Source: Chlamydiales bacterium (GTDB taxonomy: Bacteria > Chlamydiota > Chlamydiia > Chlamydiales > JAAKFR01). From it: DNA of 62,786 bases. This document shows positions 44,721 through 53,289 of this stretch, in pieces. The stretch covers positions 1 to 62,786 of the forward strand of contig JACKPM010000007.1 of the NCBI GenBank assembly GCA_024233495.1. The letters run 5' to 3'. Numbering within the stretch: position 1 is the stretch's first letter; each line of letters starts with the position of its first letter. Below the pieces are notes generated by a model. That model searched no databases. It worked only from the letters and a program-made list of their open reading frames with translations, and was not told the origin of the DNA. A program made the position numbers and the translations under genes.

Positions 44721-45155
44721 TTAAAATGATTTATTAAAGGTAAATGAGAGACCGGGAATGGGTAGGAGCCCACTGAATGAGTGGTTGAAGATGAGGGGTT
44801 CTATGATGTTGAGCTGCCAACCGCTCCCTTTTTTTCCTTCGTACCCGATGAGTGCTTCAACCGTTCCGGTAGGGATAATGGTTGCGAGCCCCATGCCTGG
44901 GCCGATTCCATAGTAAATTCCTTTTGAGGGTCGGAAGAGGGGAACTGCGCGGACGCCGGCATAGAAAACAGGGAAGAGGGGAGGGGTTGCAATTTGAAGC
45001 GTGCCGCCAAAATCGAAATGTTCAGTGATGGAATCTGCACCAAGGGTAATAGAGGGAAGAGGAATAAAGGGGGTGATACCTGGGCCTGCGCGGAGGTTAA
45101 AGTTGGCGCAAAGGGGTGTCATTGCAGCTAGAAAGGCGAGGATCCATTTCTTCAT
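44721..45155 (-). CDS. Small outer-membrane-like protein, paralogue of the adjacent pseudogene
   Basis: A 144-residue protein with signal peptide (KKWILAFLAAMTPLCA). The mature part begins NFNLRAGPGITPFIPLPSI and ends with FTFNKSF, a C-terminal Phe typical of beta-barrel assembly. GIYYGIGPGMGLA and ALIGYEGKKGSGW are shared with the pseudogene upstream at 45159-45573, so the two are tandem duplicates. Function unknown. Confidence 0.65.
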   Translation of the reverse strand: MKKWILAFLAAMTPLCANFNLRAGPGITPFIPLPSITLGADSITEHFDFGGTLQIATPPLFPVFYAGVRAVPLFRPSKGIYYGIGPGMGLATIIPTGTVEALIGYEGKKGSGWQLNIIEPLIFNHSFSGLLPIPGLSFTFNKSF

Positions 45156-45158
45156 GAA

Positions 45159-45573
45159 TTAAAATGTCTTATTGAAGGTTAGAGAGAAGCCAGGAATTGG
45201 TAGTGACCACGGCATTTCAAGTGGGTAGAGTACAGGCTCCGTAACGCTGAACTGACAGCCAGTTCCACTGCTTCCTTTATAGCCAATCAGCGCTTCTATG
45301 TTCTAGAGAATTGAGCTCCACCACCAACACCAATTCTGTAGGTATTTTTGTGGGACGGAAGAGTGGCACGGCATGTACACCCACATACGAGACCGGAGCG
45401 TGGATTGAGGGCACGACCTGAAAAGTTGAGCCAAAGGCAACGTGTTTGCTAACTGAGTCCAACCCGACTGTGACAGCAGGAAGAGGAAAGAATGGGGTCA
45501 CTCCAGGACCGGCTCTAAAGTTGAGCTCTGCACATAGCGGCATCATAGCTGTAATAAATAAGATCTTCCACAT
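45159..45573 (-). pseudogene. Frameshifted paralogue of the small outer-membrane-like protein
   Basis: The N-terminal part reads WKILFITAMMPLCAELNFRAGPGVTPFFPLP and on to LFRPTK in one frame, then the match continues in a second frame (YRIGVGGGAQFSRT) and a third (EALIGYKGSSGTG, then LPIPGFSLTFNKTF and a TAA at 45159). At least two frameshifts separate these parts. The same blocks occur in order in the intact gene at 44721-45155. Confidence 0.8.
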
Positions 45574-45713
45574 TTCATTCGTTGTATTTACGTCTGGAAA
45601 ATTGCGACGTCAAATTGGTGGTTTTAAATTAAAGAGTTTGGTTAATTTCTGTGCATGAGATATTTCTTACTTTGCCTTTTGTTGTCCAGCTTTTTGGTGA
45701 TGGATTTCAGACT

Positions 45714-46419
45714 ATGACGGCGACTTCACCAACTTTTTATCGGAAAAATCATGAGTTTCAGACGCCTCTTTGTTTTGAGAAAGAAGCGGAGTGTTACCAC
45801 TTCGCCGCGCAGATGGGGATTTGGGATGCGGTGCGCTTTTGAATACGCTTGTGGATGAAGGCGATCCCGACTTGCATTGCCGCAGTCGTACCACGCCTAT
45901 CAAACAGCTGAAGCGATGCGGATGGCAGCCGCGGTGGATGATTAGTAGGTTTATTCACGACTTGGGAAGGTTCTGGCGTTTTCGGTGAGCGCAGTGGGCG
46001 GTTTAGGCGACATTTCCGTGGATGCGCCTTCTGCCAAGAATTGTCTTCCCAGAGTTTTTGCAAGATCCGTTTTCGTCATCCACTTTCTCGGACGCAGCGC
46101 ATTTTATGAGGCGCATTGCGGTCTAGAGAAGGTGCACATGTCGTGGGGACACGATGAGTATCTTTATCATGTGGTGAAGGACTATTTGCCGCAAGAAGGG
46201 GCCTATATCATTCGGTATCACTCGTTCTATCCAGCGCACAGGGAAAAAGAGTATGGCTATTTGATGGATGCTGAGGACGAGCGCTTAATGGGGTGGGTGA
46301 AGGAGTTCAACAAATATGATCTTTACTCAAAGTGTGAAGAGGCGATGGATACAGAAGTGCTCAAGCCCTACTACGAAGAGTTGGTGAGAGAGTTTTTCCC
46401 TGATGAACTTCAGTGGTAA
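45714..46419 (+). pseudogene. Degraded myo-inositol oxygenase (MIOX)
   Basis: Pieces of a MIOX homologue lie in order in different frames: FYRKNHEFQT and AAQMGIWDAVRF; then LNTLVDEGDPDL; then YHAYQTAEAMR; then FIHDLG; then GKVLAFSV; then an open stretch from 45985 with HCGLEKVHMSWGHDEYLYH, YIIRYHSFYPAH, WVKEFNKYDLYSKCEEA and LKPYYEELVREFFP. These are the conserved MIOX blocks, including metal-ligand histidines. There are at least four frameshifts and in-frame stops near 45840 and 45943. MIOX, which turns myo-inositol to glucuronate, is mainly eukaryotic, so transfer is likely. Confidence 0.85.
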
Positions 46420-46428
46420 TGTGGAGCG

Positions 46429-46884
46429 CTATTCCGGCTCGTAGACCGGGCGTATCTCAAAGCCTGATTCGCGTACGGAGAGGAGCACTTTTAGGATAGG
46501 CTCCCACTTCGCTTCGCGGTCGATCTTGAGCAGAACTTGCGTTTTGAGCTTGTCTTCAGGAAGCAACCCTTTCGCGTATTGGCTTTCAAGCTCAGCTGCA
46601 ATTTCATCTGCAGTTTCCATTGAGTGATCACGAATGTCTGTAACCCACTTGTATCGCCCGTTTTGATCCACTGTGATATTGATCATCTTGTACTCAGGCG
46701 ACATGGCAAGAGAGGTGGTATCCTCCACATGTGACTGCACAAGCTCAATGTCTGTGTCGCGCATCACGATGCGAGAGACCGCGAGAGAGGCAAAGATGGC
46801 CATCATCAAGAAGAGGAAGTCGATCATGGGGGCCATGGTGATGCCACCCGCCTCTTTGATCTCGTCATAGGGGACGTAGCTCAT
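46429..46884 (-). CDS. exbD: ExbD/TolR family protein
   Basis: A 151-residue energy-transducing protein with one membrane segment near the N-terminus (TMAPMIDFLFLMMAIFASLAV) containing the proton-path aspartate in PMIDFLF. The C-terminal periplasmic domain ends VRESGFEIRPV. Together with ExbB it uses the proton gradient to drive TonB or TolA. The start overlaps the exbB stop as ATGA. Confidence 0.88.
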   Translation of the reverse strand: MSYVPYDEIKEAGGITMAPMIDFLFLMMAIFASLAVSRIVMRDTDIELVQSHVEDTTSLAMSPEYKMINITVDQNGRYKWVTDIRDHSMETADEIAAELESQYAKGLLPEDKLKTQVLLKIDREAKWEPILKVLLSVRESGFEIRPVYEPE

Positions 46885-47555
46885 TGCGCCTCGATGAGGT
46901 TGCCGAGAGAGAGGGTCTCATTCTCGATCGTGTTAAGAAGGTGAATAATGCGGAACTTAAGCGTGGCATAGAAGATCATCGCAAAGATGGCAACGATCAA
47001 ACCAGCGACGGTTGTTCCTACTGCGATGCCGAGGCCATCAAAAATAGAGGCCAATGTGTCTGGGCTGCGGTTTACGTCATAGAAAGCAGTGAAAAGACCG
47101 AGTACGGTGCCGAGTAGGCCAAGCATAGGGGCGATGATCGCAACGTCGTTAAGAAGGGAGATGCGCTGCCAAAGCGAGACACCACACCGCTTTCCTTCTG
47201 TCTGCATTGCTTCAACCATCACTTGGTGGCCGTGGTTGCGCGAGGCAATCGCACATGCCAAAATGCTCGCTGTACAGTGCCTCTCACTGAGGCAATTCGT
47301 GTGGGCCACATCGTACTGCTTATTCTTCAGCTCTTCGCGCATTCTCATCAAGAAGAGAGGAGGCATCATCGTGTTAAGACGGAGTGTCCAAAAGCTGTAG
47401 AGCCAAATCACAAAAGAGAAGAGGGAGAGGGCGATCATCACGGTGTAGATGATAGGGGAGGCGCGAAAGACCGCTCCAAGATCGAGTTTTGTTGTTTCTT
47501 CTGCAAGCAAAGGGGCTGCAGCTAAGAGAGAAAAGATAAGAAAAAATTTCTTCAC
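46881..47555 (-). CDS. exbB: ExbB/TolQ family proton channel
   Basis: Proton channel of an ExbBD/TolQR-type complex. The GTG at 47555, with GAGG six bases upstream, gives a protein starting with a signal-like segment (KKFFLIFSLLAAAPLLAEE); three membrane segments follow. The conserved motifs are APMLGLLGTVLGLFTAF and IFDGLGIAVGTTVAGLIVAI. The signal sequence is a chlamydial/spirochaete-type feature. The longer reading to 47657 would run back into the repeat at 47598-47718. Confidence 0.9.
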   Translation of the reverse strand: MKKFFLIFSLLAAAPLLAEETTKLDLGAVFRASPIIYTVMIALSLFSFVIWLYSFWTLRLNTMMPPLFLMRMREELKNKQYDVAHTNCLSERHCTASILACAIASRNHGHQVMVEAMQTEGKRCGVSLWQRISLLNDVAIIAPMLGLLGTVLGLFTAFYDVNRSPDTLASIFDGLGIAVGTTVAGLIVAIFAMIFYATLKFRIIHLLNTIENETLSLGNLIEAQ

Positions 47556-47597
47556 GGGATACCTCGTATTTGAAATTATAGCGGGCTGGTTTTTTAA

Positions 47598-47718
47598 TGA
47601 TAGAAATTTGTGCCAGACCTCAAAGCCAGAGGAAATGCAAAGTTCGACGTTGATCATTGATGGTCAATGAGAACGAGCGTGATCTCTGGCAAAGAGGGGG
47701 TGGTGAAAATTTCTATCA
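47598..47718. repeat. Diverged relative of the family-1 element with different ends
   Basis: TGATAGAAATTT (47598-47609) faces AAATTTCTATCA (47707-47718). The interior, read on this strand, matches the reversed core of family 1: AGTTCGAC, ATGGTC, ATGAGAACGAGC and TCTCTGGCAAAG. So the core is shared while the terminal repeats are not. It lies in the divergent promoter region between exbB and trmB. Confidence 0.78.
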
Positions 47719-47803
47719 CTAGAAAGTCAACTCGTTATCGGAGATTACTCTAGGTGGGAAGGAAATTCAAGCGTAAATTGATCGATTTTGGTATGATTTT
47801 CCC

Positions 47804-48487
47804 GTGAAACCAAAAGACCTTAAGTCCCCTTTTAAGTTTGAAGAACGCAGACCGCTTCTGCAAGATGGGGTGTTCTACCTTCCTGAGTTCTATACTGGCC
47901 CTCACATTGAGTTAGAGTGGGAGACCTCCTGTATTGAGTTCTGCTCGGGCAATGGCGACTGGATCATTGAGCGTGCGCTGCGCGATCCAGAACTCCGTTT
48001 TGTAGCAGTGGAGTTGCGCTTTGATCGTGTGCGCAAGATTTGGTCAAAGATGCGCAATCGAGGAGTAAAGAATTTGCTCATTGTGTGTGGAGAGGCATTC
48101 ACCTTTTCCAGGCACTACATTCCTGACGCAGGAGCGCTTGAGGTCTATATCAATTTCCCCGATCCGTGGCCAAAAAGGAAGCATGCAAAGCACCGTTTGA
48201 TGCAAAAGCCTTTTTTGGATGAGATGGCGCGCATTGTGCAAGGCAACTTCACCTTCGTAACAGACGATGAGGTGTATATGGCGCAAGCTGAGGAGTTGCT
48301 TGAGGCGCACCCCGATTTTTCGGGCAAGGTTGTGCGCTCTTTGCCCGGATATGGAAGTTCATATTTCGAAGAGTTGTGGAGAGAAAAAGGTAAGGAGATT
48401 CTCTATGCTACCTATTCAAGGTGCGTTGCCGAAGATCAAGAAGATATACACGGGGTTCGAGCAGAGCTTTCGCATTGCTCAACATGA
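47804..48487 (+). CDS. trmB: tRNA (guanine-N7-)-methyltransferase
   Basis: Methylates G46 in the variable loop of tRNA with SAM. 227 residues. SAM motif IEFCSGNGDWIIERA replaces the more usual EIGxGxG, and the family signature INFPDPWPKRKHAKHR is intact, as is the late TDDEVYMAQA. The start is GTG. The 3' end overlaps the next gene, whose ATG at 48405 lies inside it. Confidence 0.93.
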   Translation: MKPKDLKSPFKFEERRPLLQDGVFYLPEFYTGPHIELEWETSCIEFCSGNGDWIIERALRDPELRFVAVELRFDRVRKIWSKMRNRGVKNLLIVCGEAFTFSRHYIPDAGALEVYINFPDPWPKRKHAKHRLMQKPFLDEMARIVQGNFTFVTDDEVYMAQAEELLEAHPDFSGKVVRSLPGYGSSYFEELWREKGKEILYATYSRCVAEDQEDIHGVRAELSHCST

Positions 48488-49094
48488 GCGATGCGTTGTT
48501 GACTTCTCACAAGATGTATTTGAAGTTCCCAACGCTCCTGCTATTTTGTGGGAGCTGAAGTGGGAAGAGGCCGACCCTGAAAAATTCATGGCATTTTGTG
48601 AAAAGCTTTTAGAGCCACTGCGCAATAAAACAGTGGGCGTCGTCTTGGACCACGCACCAGCAGATAGTCACAGGCCTTGGCGGGAGGTGCTCTCATGGCT
48701 TCCTGAAGAGATTCCTGTTTTTCTTCACCTTGAAAATATCACATTGAAGAATTTTCCCTTTGAGCTCATTGACATGCTACACTTGATTGGGGAGTTTAAA
48801 CACCCCTACGCCCTTCCTCTACTCAATGATCAGCTCCACTTCCCTGCTTCAAAGAGATTGAAGAAGGCAGTGCTTTTGCCGCACAACCGTGAAATCAATG
48901 AAGGCGCAATTGAAGAACGCGTGATCTTTGAGGAGCGCCTCATCTACGATTGGGATGGAGTGGAGGAGCTTACGATCTTCCCTGAACACCTTTCACCGCA
49001 AGGAGCACGTATGGTGAAGGGGTTTGAAGCTGCGGGAGGAATTGTTAAAGTGTTTCAAGGTGCTGAAGCATCGCCTCAGCCTCAGGAAAGCTAG
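48405..49094 (+). CDS. Conserved hypothetical protein next to pgi
   Basis: A 229-residue soluble protein with no known domain. It starts at ATG 48405 with GGAG seven bases upstream, overlapping trmB in another frame. Beta/alpha-like alternation is visible (VGVVLDHAPADSHRPW, IPVFLHLENITL, YALPLLNDQLHF, KAVLLPHNREIN). Chlamydia trachomatis also carries a hypothetical gene beside pgi, so it may be the same family; I could not compare them. It overlaps the convergent pgi gene by 50 bases. Confidence 0.75.
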   Translation: MLPIQGALPKIKKIYTGFEQSFRIAQHERCVVDFSQDVFEVPNAPAILWELKWEEADPEKFMAFCEKLLEPLRNKTVGVVLDHAPADSHRPWREVLSWLPEEIPVFLHLENITLKNFPFELIDMLHLIGEFKHPYALPLLNDQLHFPASKRLKKAVLLPHNREINEGAIEERVIFEERLIYDWDGVEELTIFPEHLSPQGARMVKGFEAAGGIVKVFQGAEASPQPQES

Positions 49095-50652
49095 GCGCTT
49101 TTTTTCCCGCTCTTTTAGCCGAGAACTGCTCGATTATCTTCTTCGCTAGCACTTTCCCAAGCTGCACACCCTCTTGGTCAAAGCTATTGATATTCCAGCA
49201 AAAACCTTGGAAAGCAATTTTGTGTTCGTAGTAAGCCATAAGAGAGCCAAGCGTGAAGGGATCAAGCCTTTTTGCAAGCAAGATGCTGCTTGGGCGATTT
49301 CCTGGGAACACTTTGTTCGGGTTGTCGCTTTTTTGTCCTTTTGCAAGTGCAATTGCCTGTGCAAAGAGATTAGAGAGCAGTTTTTCGTGTGAGGTAGAAC
49401 CCTCAACGTTGAGGTCTTCTCCATACTGCGAATTTTGGAAGCCGATGAACTCGATTGGTACGACATTGGTGCCTTGGTGGATGAGTTGGTAGAAGCTATG
49501 CTGTCCATTTGTTCCTGGCTCCCCCCAAACAATGGGGCCTGTATCAAAGTCAACTGGGTGTCCTTGTCGATCAATGCGTTTCCCATTTGACTCCATATCA
49601 CACTGTTGAAGGTGTGCAGGGAAACGCAAAAGGGCATTCGAATAGGGGAGAACGGCCAATGTGGGTGAGTGCAAGAAGTTGCGATTCCACACCCCAAGCA
49701 TAGCAGATAACATGGGTAGGTTTTGGTTGATGTCGGGGTTGAGTGCAATGCGGTCCATCTCATGCGCCCCTTTTAAGATGTTCATGTATTGGTCGAAGCC
49801 CACTACAAAGGCAATGGTCACAGCGCCCACCATCGATGTGACGGAATAGCGTCCACCAATAAAATCCCACATGTAGAAGGAGGCAAGGTAGCGATCTGGA
49901 TTGTCCATTGGGCTCTTCTCACCTGTGACAGCGATAAAGTGCTCTTTTGGATTGCATCCTGCTTGCTCGAAGTAGCTACGCACAAGCGCTTCGTTTGTCA
50001 CGGTTTCAAGCGTAGACCCTGACTTAGAGACAACGACAACGAGTGTTTTTTCTGGATCAACTTGTCGCATCACGCGCGCCGCATCATCAGGATCAACATT
50101 TGAGACAAAGTGCGCTTTGCGGCCATGCTTAGCAAAAGCTTCGCATGCAATTGCAAATGCTGCAGGACCTAGGAAAGAACCTCCAATACCTACTTGGATG
50201 ATGTCAGTAAACTTTCCTTCCTTATCAATTTTGTGCATGAATTCTTTGAGTTTATCGCACTCGGCACGCGCCATTTTGGCAGCTTTGCTCGCCTCTTTGC
50301 CATCATTCGGGTGGAGAAAAAAGTCGCGCATTGCGGTGTGGAGAACCATACGCTCTTCGCTTGGGTAGCCGTCGATTTTGTTGACCACATCACCTCTTTG
50401 CATCGCTTCCATCTTATCGATGAGGTGCGCCTCTGCCGCTAACTCTTTGAGCGCGTGGAGTACGTCGTCGTTGACGCGCTCTGTTCCATAGAGCAATTTG
50501 AACTCTCCTGCCGTCGCAGCGTACCGTTCAATTCTTTCTGCAGAGAGGTTCCCCTCAATGGTGAGGTCGTGAGGGTGCGTCGCGAGCCCCTTCAAAAGTT
50601 GAACTGATTTGTACTGACGAAAGTTGTTTTGCATTGCTCTGGTCTGCCCCAT
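49045..50652 (-). CDS. pgi: Glucose-6-phosphate isomerase
   Basis: Interconverts glucose-6-phosphate and fructose-6-phosphate. 535 residues. Conserved blocks: VGIGGSFLGP, VVVVSKSGSTLET (phosphate binding), MWDFIGGRYSVTS (signature 1), GEPGTNGQHSFYQLIHQGT (with the catalytic-site residues) and FCWNINSFDQEGVQLGK (signature 2). ATG 50652 has GGAG six bases upstream; the in-frame TTG at 50664 is not needed. Confidence 0.96.
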   Translation of the reverse strand: MGQTRAMQNNFRQYKSVQLLKGLATHPHDLTIEGNLSAERIERYAATAGEFKLLYGTERVNDDVLHALKELAAEAHLIDKMEAMQRGDVVNKIDGYPSEERMVLHTAMRDFFLHPNDGKEASKAAKMARAECDKLKEFMHKIDKEGKFTDIIQVGIGGSFLGPAAFAIACEAFAKHGRKAHFVSNVDPDDAARVMRQVDPEKTLVVVVSKSGSTLETVTNEALVRSYFEQAGCNPKEHFIAVTGEKSPMDNPDRYLASFYMWDFIGGRYSVTSMVGAVTIAFVVGFDQYMNILKGAHEMDRIALNPDINQNLPMLSAMLGVWNRNFLHSPTLAVLPYSNALLRFPAHLQQCDMESNGKRIDRQGHPVDFDTGPIVWGEPGTNGQHSFYQLIHQGTNVVPIEFIGFQNSQYGEDLNVEGSTSHEKLLSNLFAQAIALAKGQKSDNPNKVFPGNRPSSILLAKRLDPFTLGSLMAYYEHKIAFQGFCWNINSFDQEGVQLGKVLAKKIIEQFSAKRAGKKAPSFPEAEAMLQHLETL

Positions 50653-50698
50653 GATCTTCTCCAAAAGACTTTTTTACTGTCATCACAAAAAAAGCAAT

Positions 50699-50727
50699 TT
50701 GAGGTCAAGAGGCAAATGAACTATACT
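50699..50727 (+). promoter_or_regulatory. Promoter of the zinc-ribbon protein gene
   Basis: TTGAGG (50699-50704), exactly 17 bases, TATACT (50722-50727). The ATG at 50734 lies six bases after the -10 box, so transcription would start at or just before the start codon. Confidence 0.5.
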
Positions 50728-50733
50728 ATAGGC

Positions 50734-51138
50734 ATGAAACTACCTCGACGATCTCCAAACTGCTGTAAATGTGAAAAGCGCTTTGAACCGGGCTCTATCT
50801 ATTTCTCTCAAGTAAAAGAAGAGGAGCGGAGCGATTATTGCTCGGACTGTTGGCAACCTGCTGGTGAGTTTTGGCAAGGGAAGCTCCCCCCAAAACGCGA
50901 GCGCTCCCCTGATGAAAAGGCGCTTAGCCTCTTTCGAAAGAAAGAGGAGTTTCGCGGACTTCTTGCTCTCTACCTGGAGCGGCGCAAGGAGCTGGCACTG
51001 CGTCCTCAGCTTTCCTCAAAAGAGGGGAGATGCTATGAAGTGCTAGAAACGGGAGAGCTCTTTCATGTGCCAGTTGTGCCGATTAAGAAGGAGGCTCTTG
51101 TCGAGGTGAGTGAACTGCTTGAAAGCGCAGCTGAATGA
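50734..51138 (+). CDS. Small cysteine-pair (zinc-ribbon-like) protein
   Basis: A 134-residue protein beginning MKLPRRSPNCCKCEKRF. Two CxxC-like pairs (NCCKCEKRF and DYCSDCW), 20-odd residues apart, suggest a zinc ribbon. The rest is helical and charged, with no membrane segment. An earlier ATG at 50716 in the same frame is preceded by AGAGG, but it lies upstream of the -10 box of the best promoter. xerD follows with overlap. Conserved family not recognised. Confidence 0.75.
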   Translation: MKLPRRSPNCCKCEKRFEPGSIYFSQVKEEERSDYCSDCWQPAGEFWQGKLPPKRERSPDEKALSLFRKKEEFRGLLALYLERRKELALRPQLSSKEGRCYEVLETGELFHVPVVPIKKEALVEVSELLESAAE

Positions 51139-51958
51139 ATTCATCCTATATCTGAAGTCTGAGAAGGGGCTCGCTCCCAACTCAATAGAGGCCTATGAGC
51201 GCGATATCTCCCGCTTTCTTGACTTTCTTGCAGGGCGGGCTGTTACAATTGAGCTTCTCTACCAATATTTGAGTAGTCTCCAGCTCGCCTCCTCTTCAAT
51301 CGCGCGTGCCATGATCGCGCTGCGCGTCTTCTTTCGCTTTTTGCTTAGAGAAAAAATGATTGATGTCGATCTCACAGCCTATCTTGAGACGCCCAAAATG
51401 TGGCAGCTTATCCCCGAGGTGATGACACAAGAAGAGGTAGAAAGGCTGCTAGAATCGCCCCACACTGAGAGTATTATTGGAGCTCGTGACGCTGCTATCT
51501 TAGAAGTGCTCTACGGAAGTGGCCTCCGTGTCAGTGAGCTTTGCCAGCTCAAAATCCAAGATGTGGGGGAAAATGATGTAAGAGTCATGGGAAAGGGGAG
51601 TAAAGAGCGGATTGTTCCCATTGGAAAAAGGGCGCTTTTGGCAATCGATCGCTACCTGAGTTTCCGGGACGATGACAACTCAACTCTTTTCTTGACGAAC
51701 CGTGGGCAGCCGTGCAACCGTATTTTAGTTTGGAAGATGATAAAAAAAAGGGCTGCTGAGGTGGGCATTGTAAAAAATATTTCTCCCCATACATTGCGTC
51801 ACTCATTTGCTACACATTTGCTTGAAGGAGGAGCTGAATTAAGAGTGATTCAGGAGATGCTTGGGCATGCCACTATCGCTACGACAGATCGGTACACTCA
51901 TGTGAGTCGGAAGTCGCTCCAAAATTCTTTTAACCAGTTTCATCCACGCTCTTTGTAA
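51110..51958 (+). CDS. xerD: Tyrosine recombinase XerD
   Basis: Site-specific recombinase that resolves chromosome dimers at dif. About 282 residues. The N-terminal SAM-like domain covers residues 5-90. Catalytic residues: Arg in GSGLRVSEL, Lys in GKGSKERIVP, His and Arg in HTLRHSF, His in LGHATIATT and nucleophile Tyr in TDRYTHVS. The start is GTG inside the previous gene. XerC is a possible alternative, but the Lys/GKG context and standalone location fit XerD. Confidence 0.92.
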   Translation: MNCLKAQLNEFILYLKSEKGLAPNSIEAYERDISRFLDFLAGRAVTIELLYQYLSSLQLASSSIARAMIALRVFFRFLLREKMIDVDLTAYLETPKMWQLIPEVMTQEEVERLLESPHTESIIGARDAAILEVLYGSGLRVSELCQLKIQDVGENDVRVMGKGSKERIVPIGKRALLAIDRYLSFRDDDNSTLFLTNRGQPCNRILVWKMIKKRAAEVGIVKNISPHTLRHSFATHLLEGGAELRVIQEMLGHATIATTDRYTHVSRKSLQNSFNQFHPRSL

Positions 51959-52012
51959 AATAAAAGAGCATCAGATACACTAACCACTTATAAACGAACC
52001 CGGAGGTTTGAA

Positions 52013-52576
52013 ATGACCATTCTTGTTGATTTGATTAGACCAAGGACACGCTCTTTTGCGATCGCTTTTGATTGCCTTACAGTTTTAGCAGGCTCCATTT
52101 TCCTAGGCGTAATGGCTCAGCTTGCTTTTCCCCTTTGGTTTACACCTGTTCCGCTCTCGATGCTTCCTTTTGGAATCATGCTTGTAGGGGCCACTTGTGG
52201 AAGTAAAAAAGGAGCGCTATCTGTACTCGCCTTCTTAGTAGAGGGAGCGTTTGGCCTCCCCATGTTCGCAGGTTTTTCCGGTGGTATGGCTGTGTTGTTT
52301 GGTGCAAGCGGAGGTTACCTCTTGGCAAGTGCGCTTTCTGCCTTCCTCATCGGATACTTCTTAGAAAGAGGTTGGGTGTATAAATATAGTTTGACAACGC
52401 TTGCCCTTACGATTGGCACTGCAGTGATGTACCTAGGTGGATTCGCCTGGTTGAGCTGCTTTGTTGGCATGAAGCAAGCATTTGTTTTGGGTGTTGTTCC
52501 CTTCTTGATTGGGGATGCAATTAAAGTAGGCGCTGCAGCCGCTCTTGTTCCCACTTGCTGGAAGTTGCGGCGATGA
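52013..52576 (+). CDS. bioY: Biotin transporter substrate-binding subunit BioY
   Basis: Membrane S-component of an ECF-type biotin importer, 187 residues with six hydrophobic segments. The family segment LVEGAFGLPMFAGFSGG is present, followed by GGYLLASALSAFLIGY. GGAGG lies seven bases before the ATG. No EcfAT genes are seen here; BioY can work alone or with a shared energising module. Its stop overlaps the next start as ATGA. Confidence 0.92.
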   Translation: MTILVDLIRPRTRSFAIAFDCLTVLAGSIFLGVMAQLAFPLWFTPVPLSMLPFGIMLVGATCGSKKGALSVLAFLVEGAFGLPMFAGFSGGMAVLFGASGGYLLASALSAFLIGYFLERGWVYKYSLTTLALTIGTAVMYLGGFAWLSCFVGMKQAFVLGVVPFLIGDAIKVGAAAALVPTCWKLRR

Positions 52577-53289
52577 GAGTTAGAATCTACCTTGATGAAG
52601 GAGTGGATGCTCCGCTTTTCAAACAGGTAGTAAAAGAGGTGCGCAGGGCGCTGCCAGCAGGCAGCGTCGTGCGCCCAGCAGATCGCACCTTCTTCACCTC
52701 GGAAAATTGGGAGAGGGGGGTCGATCTCATCATCATTCCAGGGGGACGTGATGTCCCCTATCACGACAATCTACAAGGCGAAGCCAACCGCCGTATCCGC
52801 CAGTTTGTCTTAGATGGTGGTCGCTATCTCGGCATTTGTGCCGGCGCTTATTACGGCAGCAGCCACGTAGTCTTTGAAGAGGGGGGAGAGCTAGAAGTGG
52901 TAGCGCCACGCGAGCTCGCCTTTTTTCCAGGGCGCGCTGTGGGGCCAGCCTACGGCAAAGGGCTCTTTCGTTATGACTCGCAACAAGGAGTGCGCTCAGC
53001 TTCACTAAAATGGAATGAGAAGGTAGTCAACGTCTACTATAACGGAGGTTGCCTCTTTGAAGGGGCCGATAGACACGACAACGTTGAGATTCTCGCCCAC
53101 TACGATGACATTGAGGGAAATCCCCCTGCGATCATTGAGTGCGAAGTGGGGAAGGGGAAAGCGATTCTATCGGGCGTTCATTTTGAGCACGCTTTGGAAG
53201 AGGCACACGAGCCTCAAAGATTTGAGCTTATGAAGAGCTTGCTTAAGCGGATATTTGCTCTAAACCTTGACGCTCCATCTGCTCTTTGA
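52573..53289 (+). CDS. BPL_N-type glutamine amidotransferase-like protein
   Basis: A 238-residue class I glutamine amidotransferase-like protein of the kind found at the N-terminus of eukaryotic biotin-protein ligases. The nucleophile elbow is LGICAGAYYGS; upstream is VDLIIIPGGRDVPYH and downstream VYYNGGCLFEG and KAILSGVHFEHA. ATG 52573 overlaps the bioY stop (ATGA), which ties it to biotin. The reaction is unknown. It overlaps the convergent J-domain gene by 47 bases. Confidence 0.85.
   Translation: MRVRIYLDEGVDAPLFKQVVKEVRRALPAGSVVRPADRTFFTSENWERGVDLIIIPGGRDVPYHDNLQGEANRRIRQFVLDGGRYLGICAGAYYGSSHVVFEEGGELEVVAPRELAFFPGRAVGPAYGKGLFRYDSQQGVRSASLKWNEKVVNVYYNGGCLFEGADRHDNVEILAHYDDIEGNPPAIIECEVGKGKAILSGVHFEHALEEAHEPQRFELMKSLLKRIFALNLDAPSAL

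Noticed and set aside
45574..45713. Upstream part of the MIOX pseudogene (start at 45651)
   Set aside because: The codons before 45714 give a hydrophobic stretch with no match to MIOX, so I did not include it in the pseudogene.
48267..48404. Longer start for the hypothetical gene downstream of trmB
   Set aside because: The extra part is an out-of-frame reading of trmB rich in Arg and Cys; ATG 48405 has a good ribosome binding site.
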